Below are positions 19,838 through 22,577 of a stretch of 22,577 bases of DNA, piece by piece; within the stretch, counting starts at the first letter, position 1, and each line of letters opens with the position of its first letter. Source of the stretch: Zelonia costaricensis (Eukaryota; Euglenozoa; Kinetoplastea; Trypanosomatida; Trypanosomatidae); the NCBI GenBank assembly GCA_030849075.1, contig JASAOO010003106.1, positions 1-22,577 on the forward strand, in the 5' to 3' direction. The position numbers and the translations under genes were made by a program. The notes below the pieces were generated by a model, which was given only the letters and a program-made list of their open reading frames with translations, was not told the origin of the DNA and searched no databases.

Positions 19838-20080
19838 TCAGCAGAGCAAAGCGGCTGTGGTATCGAGGAGGGGACTGTGCGTGGAAGGAAACACCCCCCT
19901 CTCTCGCGCCTTCTTCCCTTTGTGCAGGACACGTCCGCCATGCAGGAGCGGACCCGCTTTGTGGGAACGAGGGAAGCACAACGAAAAGGGGAGGGGCTTC
20001 TGGTAAAGCGCTTCTCTTTCGAGACTCTCACCCATCAAAGCTCCGTGCGGCGGGATGGGCCGCGGCTTGCGCAACCCCAT
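19838..20080 (-). CDS. Small hypothetical ORF (80 aa) upstream of AAT-B, uncertain
   Basis: An ATG-initiated frame of 80 residues runs from 20080 to TGA at 19838. The peptide is basic and mixed in composition (it starts MGLRKPRPIPPHGALMGES), with no recognisable domain or membrane segment. About 45 nt upstream is a T-run followed by CTGTAG at 20124-20142, a good-looking splice acceptor. It could be a small gene, an upstream ORF in a long AAT-B leader, or chance. Third-position GC is lower than in the transporters. Confidence 0.18.
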   Translation of the reverse strand: MGLRKPRPIPPHGALMGESLEREALYQKPLPFSLCFPRSHKAGPLLHGGRVLHKGKKARERGVFPSTHSPLLDTTAALLC

Positions 20081-20123
20081 ACCCGCTCTTCGACAGAGCC
20101 TGGGATTCTCGGCTACACCATCT

Positions 20124-20142
20124 TCTACAGAAAAAAAAAAAT
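20124..20142 (-). promoter_or_regulatory. Strong pyrimidine tract plus AG upstream of AAT-B
   Basis: On the minus strand a long T-run ends in CTGTAG. This is one of the cleanest polypyrimidine-AG signals in the window. It could produce a separate small transcript or a roughly 500-nt alternative leader for AAT-B. Confidence 0.4.
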
Positions 20143-21287
20143 GGAGTTCTGAGGGTGCAGCAGGCGCCGGTAGTAGGCGACACCTAGGAGGGAGAGAGGT
20201 AGAGGGCGGTGGAGGAGGAGGCGGTGAGCTCACACGCCACCCTCCACACTCCACTGGCGGACCTTGTGCTCCCGCAGCGAAGGAAACGTGGCGTGGAGTT
20301 ATTCAGTGTTCTCCTCTTTTTTTTTGATTTCTCGAGCGGGCTTCCATCGCGTCACATATCAGCCTCCGGCGTGTGGCGAACAAGACAGTACCAAGCTACT
20401 GCTGCCCGCACTGCCCTCTTCTCTTTGCCTCACTGCAGTCTTGCTTAATGAGTTTATCCAGTCTTCAGTGCCCCCGTGTACGCGTGCGCCGTTGTGGCTG
20501 CGTGCGCACCAAACCGGCCCGACGCGCTTCCCAACGTGCTTCTGGCGACACCGTACCGTGTGTCACAGCGTGAGAATAGCGCGCAAGTGAGAAGCGGCGT
20601 GGAGAACGGAGGGGGGGGGGGTTGAGAGCTAAATCAGCAAAACAAAGGGTTAATTACACAGAGTTACGAGATTCTTCGCATTGTCAGGCCAAACTCTCTC
20701 TTTCTCTCTCACACACACACAACGCAGACGAAAAAAAAAAAGCGAAGGAACACGCATACAGACACTTGTGCCTATGACACGCTGCAACAACCAGCCAACA
20801 ACCAACAACAACGAAGAAAACAAAGGAGAGAGGAGGGAGGGGGGGAAGAGACGCGGCAGTGACCAAGCTCGCCGTTCAATTATAAAAAAACGAAACAGCC
20901 TCAAAGGACTCCAAAATCGTGACAGAACGTGAGACAGAGAGCGAAGAAAAAGGAAATGGCGCTTCTCCAATATGCGGTGGGGGTCGACAGCGACGCGGAA
21001 GGCGAATCAAAGAAGACCACAGAAAAGAACGAGACGCGAGCACAGTGACATCGCGTGAGAAAGAAAGAAAGAGTGGTGGGTGTTAGGGCAGAAAAAATGA
21101 GGGATAGAGCACGCGGAGGCTGATGGGCTTGTGCTCAAGGTCTGACGCCCATGCAAATATGAACGATAAGAAAGGGGGGAGCGAACAACAACGTAAGTGC
21201 AGAGGCGGGTAGGAGCATGTCGAAGAAAGGGACTCGCGCGCGGTCGTCATCATGGAGGCACAACAAGGGGGGTTGAGAAGAGATAAG

Positions 21288-21491
21288 CTACAAAGGCGAA
21301 GGTAGAACGGAGCGCGTCCATATAAACACCAGCGAGGTCAGACACGCGTAGACGAACGCCAGCAAAAAGGCAAACACAAATCCGAACACACCACTGAACG
21401 TGGCATGGGCGAGGGGCTCGGAGGCAGGAAAGGAACACAAAGAGAAGAACTGAATAGATAGCGGAGCGCCAAGAAAACGGAAAAGGTCCAT
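21288..21491 (-). CDS. Small hydrophobic ORF (67 aa), possible membrane protein or gene remnant
   Basis: An ATG-initiated frame of 67 residues runs from 21491 to TAG at 21288. Residues 33-57 form a strong membrane helix (SGVFGFVFAFLLAFVYACLT and onward), and residues 1-22 are also moderately hydrophobic. Codons in the second half are GC-rich at third positions. Directly upstream, another reading frame (about 21480-21590) also encodes a hydrophobic stretch (FLRCVAGFAIVAAPHACALL). The pair could be the frameshifted remains of a longer membrane protein. I cannot match it to a family, including the adjacent transporters. It lies about 510 bp downstream of the AAT-C stop codon. Confidence 0.3.
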   Translation of the reverse strand: MDLFRFLGAPLSIQFFSLCSFPASEPLAHATFSGVFGFVFAFLLAFVYACLTSLVFIWTRSVLPSPL

Positions 21492-22003
21492 TAGCGGAGA
21501 GGAGTAGTGCGCAGGCGTGAGGGGCTGCTACGATTGCGAAGCCGGCCACGCAGCGCAGGAACGCGGCTGTGACTATCACAAGATAACATGAGTGAGTGAC
21601 ATGCAAAAGAGGTGATGTTGGAGCATCTATCACTCAGCACTTGTCACCGAGAACAGCACAACTTTACACCTACCCACAACGGCAACACAACAACGGAAAG
21701 AGACACAGAATACCCACAAACGCGAAACACTCAGAAAGCGAAACAAAAAACAAAAAGAAACACTGACAACAGCACACACACACACACAGACGCGAGGCGG
21801 AAGGCTGGGGGTGGGGGCGGCGGTGCGAGGCACTTGTTCGTACAAAAGCAGCACTCCCGCGTGTACCGCGCAGAGTCTACAGGAAAAGGCCAGCAGGAGG
21901 GCCGACCTTGCTTCAGCTCCACAACAAAAAGGCGGCCACGCGGACGCACGCCACCGGCTTGCTTGCCTGAGAAGCTCCAGGCGCAACTCCATCATGGAAT
22001 GCC

Positions 22004-22577
22004 CTAGGACACAATGACGTTCTCGATAGAAACGTACGTGCCCACCACGCCACCCACCACGCCAAAGCCGATCATGAACACCATCAGGCACCACTCCCAG
22101 TTCGAGCTGCAGGGGGCAATGTGCTTGTAGTGCAGCTGCCACCGGTAGAGCCCCGGCATGATGAAGGAGAGCGTGGAGCAGCACACAGCCCCGAGAAGCG
22201 CCACGACTGCCACCATGCCGGGCATCAGAAGTGCTGCGGCGAGGCAGCCCGTGCTGAGCGCCACGCTCACGATGAGGTGGTCGCGCAGCGGGATGCGCTC
22301 CACGTCGTTGTGATGCTTCTTCGCCTCCACCACGTCGTGCAGCTCCGCCTCGATGCTGCCGTAGATCCGGTGCGCTGCGCAGTGCCCCTTGTCCAGCGCA
22401 CCCGCACCCACATCCGCACCCGCAGCCGACCCGCTGCTCGGCACGGTGGGGCGGCGGCTGTTGTCGCTGCTCGAGCACCCATTGCTGCTGTGAGTCGGGG
22501 TCGGAGCCACGGCGCAGTCCTTGCCTTCGCGGCAGTGCGCGGCCTCCGCCTGCACCAGCAGCTCCAGCTGCTCCTCC
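22004..22577 (-). CDS. Amino acid transporter, AAAP family, C-terminal part (AAT-C)
   Basis: The reading frame is open to the window edge, so the N-terminal part lies outside; 190 complete codons are present, ending in TAG at 22004. The visible part begins in the hydrophilic loop (EEQLELLVQAEAAH). It continues through an expanded Ser/Gly/Ala/Pro-rich stretch, then YGSIEAELHDVVEAKKHH, and then the last three membrane helices, which closely match AAT-A and AAT-B. The loop between LVQAEAA and YGS is about 58 residues, against about 12 in AAT-B and 16 in AAT-A. Part of it is coded by GGTGCG-type hexamers around 22396-22430. A GTG at 22555 could be mistaken for a start but lies in the middle of the conserved loop. 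The substrate is unknown. Confidence 0.93.
   Translation of the reverse strand, partial: EEQLELLVQAEAAHCREGKDCAVAPTPTHSSNGCSSSDNSRRPTVPSSGSAAGADVGAGALDKGHCAAHRIYGSIEAELHDVVEAKKHHNDVERIPLRDHLIVSVALSTGCLAAALLMPGMVAVVALLGAVCCSTLSFIMPGLYRWQLHYKHIAPCSSNWEWCLMVFMIGFGVVGGVVGTYVSIENVIVS

Larger units (their letters stand above)
19624..22003. other. Spacer between AAT-C and AAT-B (2.4 kb)
   Basis: The spacer holds the 3' UTR of AAT-C, two small ORF candidates (21288-21491 and 19838-20080) and an A/T-richer stretch at about 20630-20940. A short CA array lies near 21774-21788. I see no remnant of a transporter gene that can be aligned by eye, and no RNA gene. Confidence 0.7.

Noticed and set aside
22004..22555. 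Reading AAT-C as a complete 183-residue gene starting at 22555
   Set aside because: The apparent start is GTG in the middle of the conserved loop. The frame continues to the window edge with residues that match AAT-B (EE.LELLVQAEA), so the gene is cut by the window.
1..22577. CRISPR arrays, operons, ribosome binding sites or bacterial terminators
   Set aside because: No direct-repeat/spacer pattern is present, and the gene structure is that of a trypanosomatid nuclear chromosome.
1..22577. Telomere-type TTAGGG arrays
   Set aside because: Only isolated single matches occur; there is no tandem run.

Overview
The window looks like a nuclear chromosome segment of a trypanosomatid, most probably Leishmania or a close relative. 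All convincing genes are intronless and lie on the minus strand. Their coding DNA is GC-rich. They are separated by long non-coding stretches that are purine/CA-rich on the plus strand, so the transcripts are CU/GU-rich. Just upstream of the start codons there are pyrimidine tracts followed by AG, as expected for spliced-leader trans-splicing of a polycistronic transcript running from right to left. I see no bacterial signals, tRNA, rRNA or CRISPR array. The genus is inferred from this architecture and from the protein families; I ran no database search.

Layout in transcription order, from high to low coordinates. (1) 22577-22004: the C-terminal 190 residues of an amino acid transporter (AAT-C), cut by the window edge. 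(2) 22003-19624: a 2.4 kb spacer with two small ORF candidates. (3) 19623-18166: a complete amino acid transporter (AAT-B, 485 aa). (4) 18165-16371: a 1.8 kb spacer with one small ORF candidate. (5) 16370-14916: a complete amino acid transporter (AAT-A, 484 aa from its first ATG). (6) 14915-6925: an unusually long 8 kb stretch with no convincing gene, full of microsatellites and G-runs, with a likely SIDER-type degenerate retroposon near 12172-12615. (7) 6924-4510: an 804-residue protein with a Gln/Ala/Pro/Ser-rich disordered body and a C-terminal RRM RNA-binding domain. (8) 4509-1: 4.5 kb of non-coding sequence, including a (CA)27 array.

The three transporters form a tandem array of one AAAP-family subfamily with very short N-termini. 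Their sequences are a mosaic: AAT-C matches AAT-A base for base over 68 bp, but matches AAT-B better over another stretch. This suggests ongoing gene conversion. They diverge most in the hydrophilic loop before the last membrane helices, where AAT-C has an expansion of about 45 residues. The RRM protein is probably unrelated to the transporters in function; genes in these polycistrons are usually not grouped by pathway.

I did not find a clear new biological system. The best leads are the 8 kb gene-free interval, the retroposon-like element, the transporter mosaicism and loop expansion, and three small ORFs in the transporter spacers, one of which encodes a strongly hydrophobic peptide.
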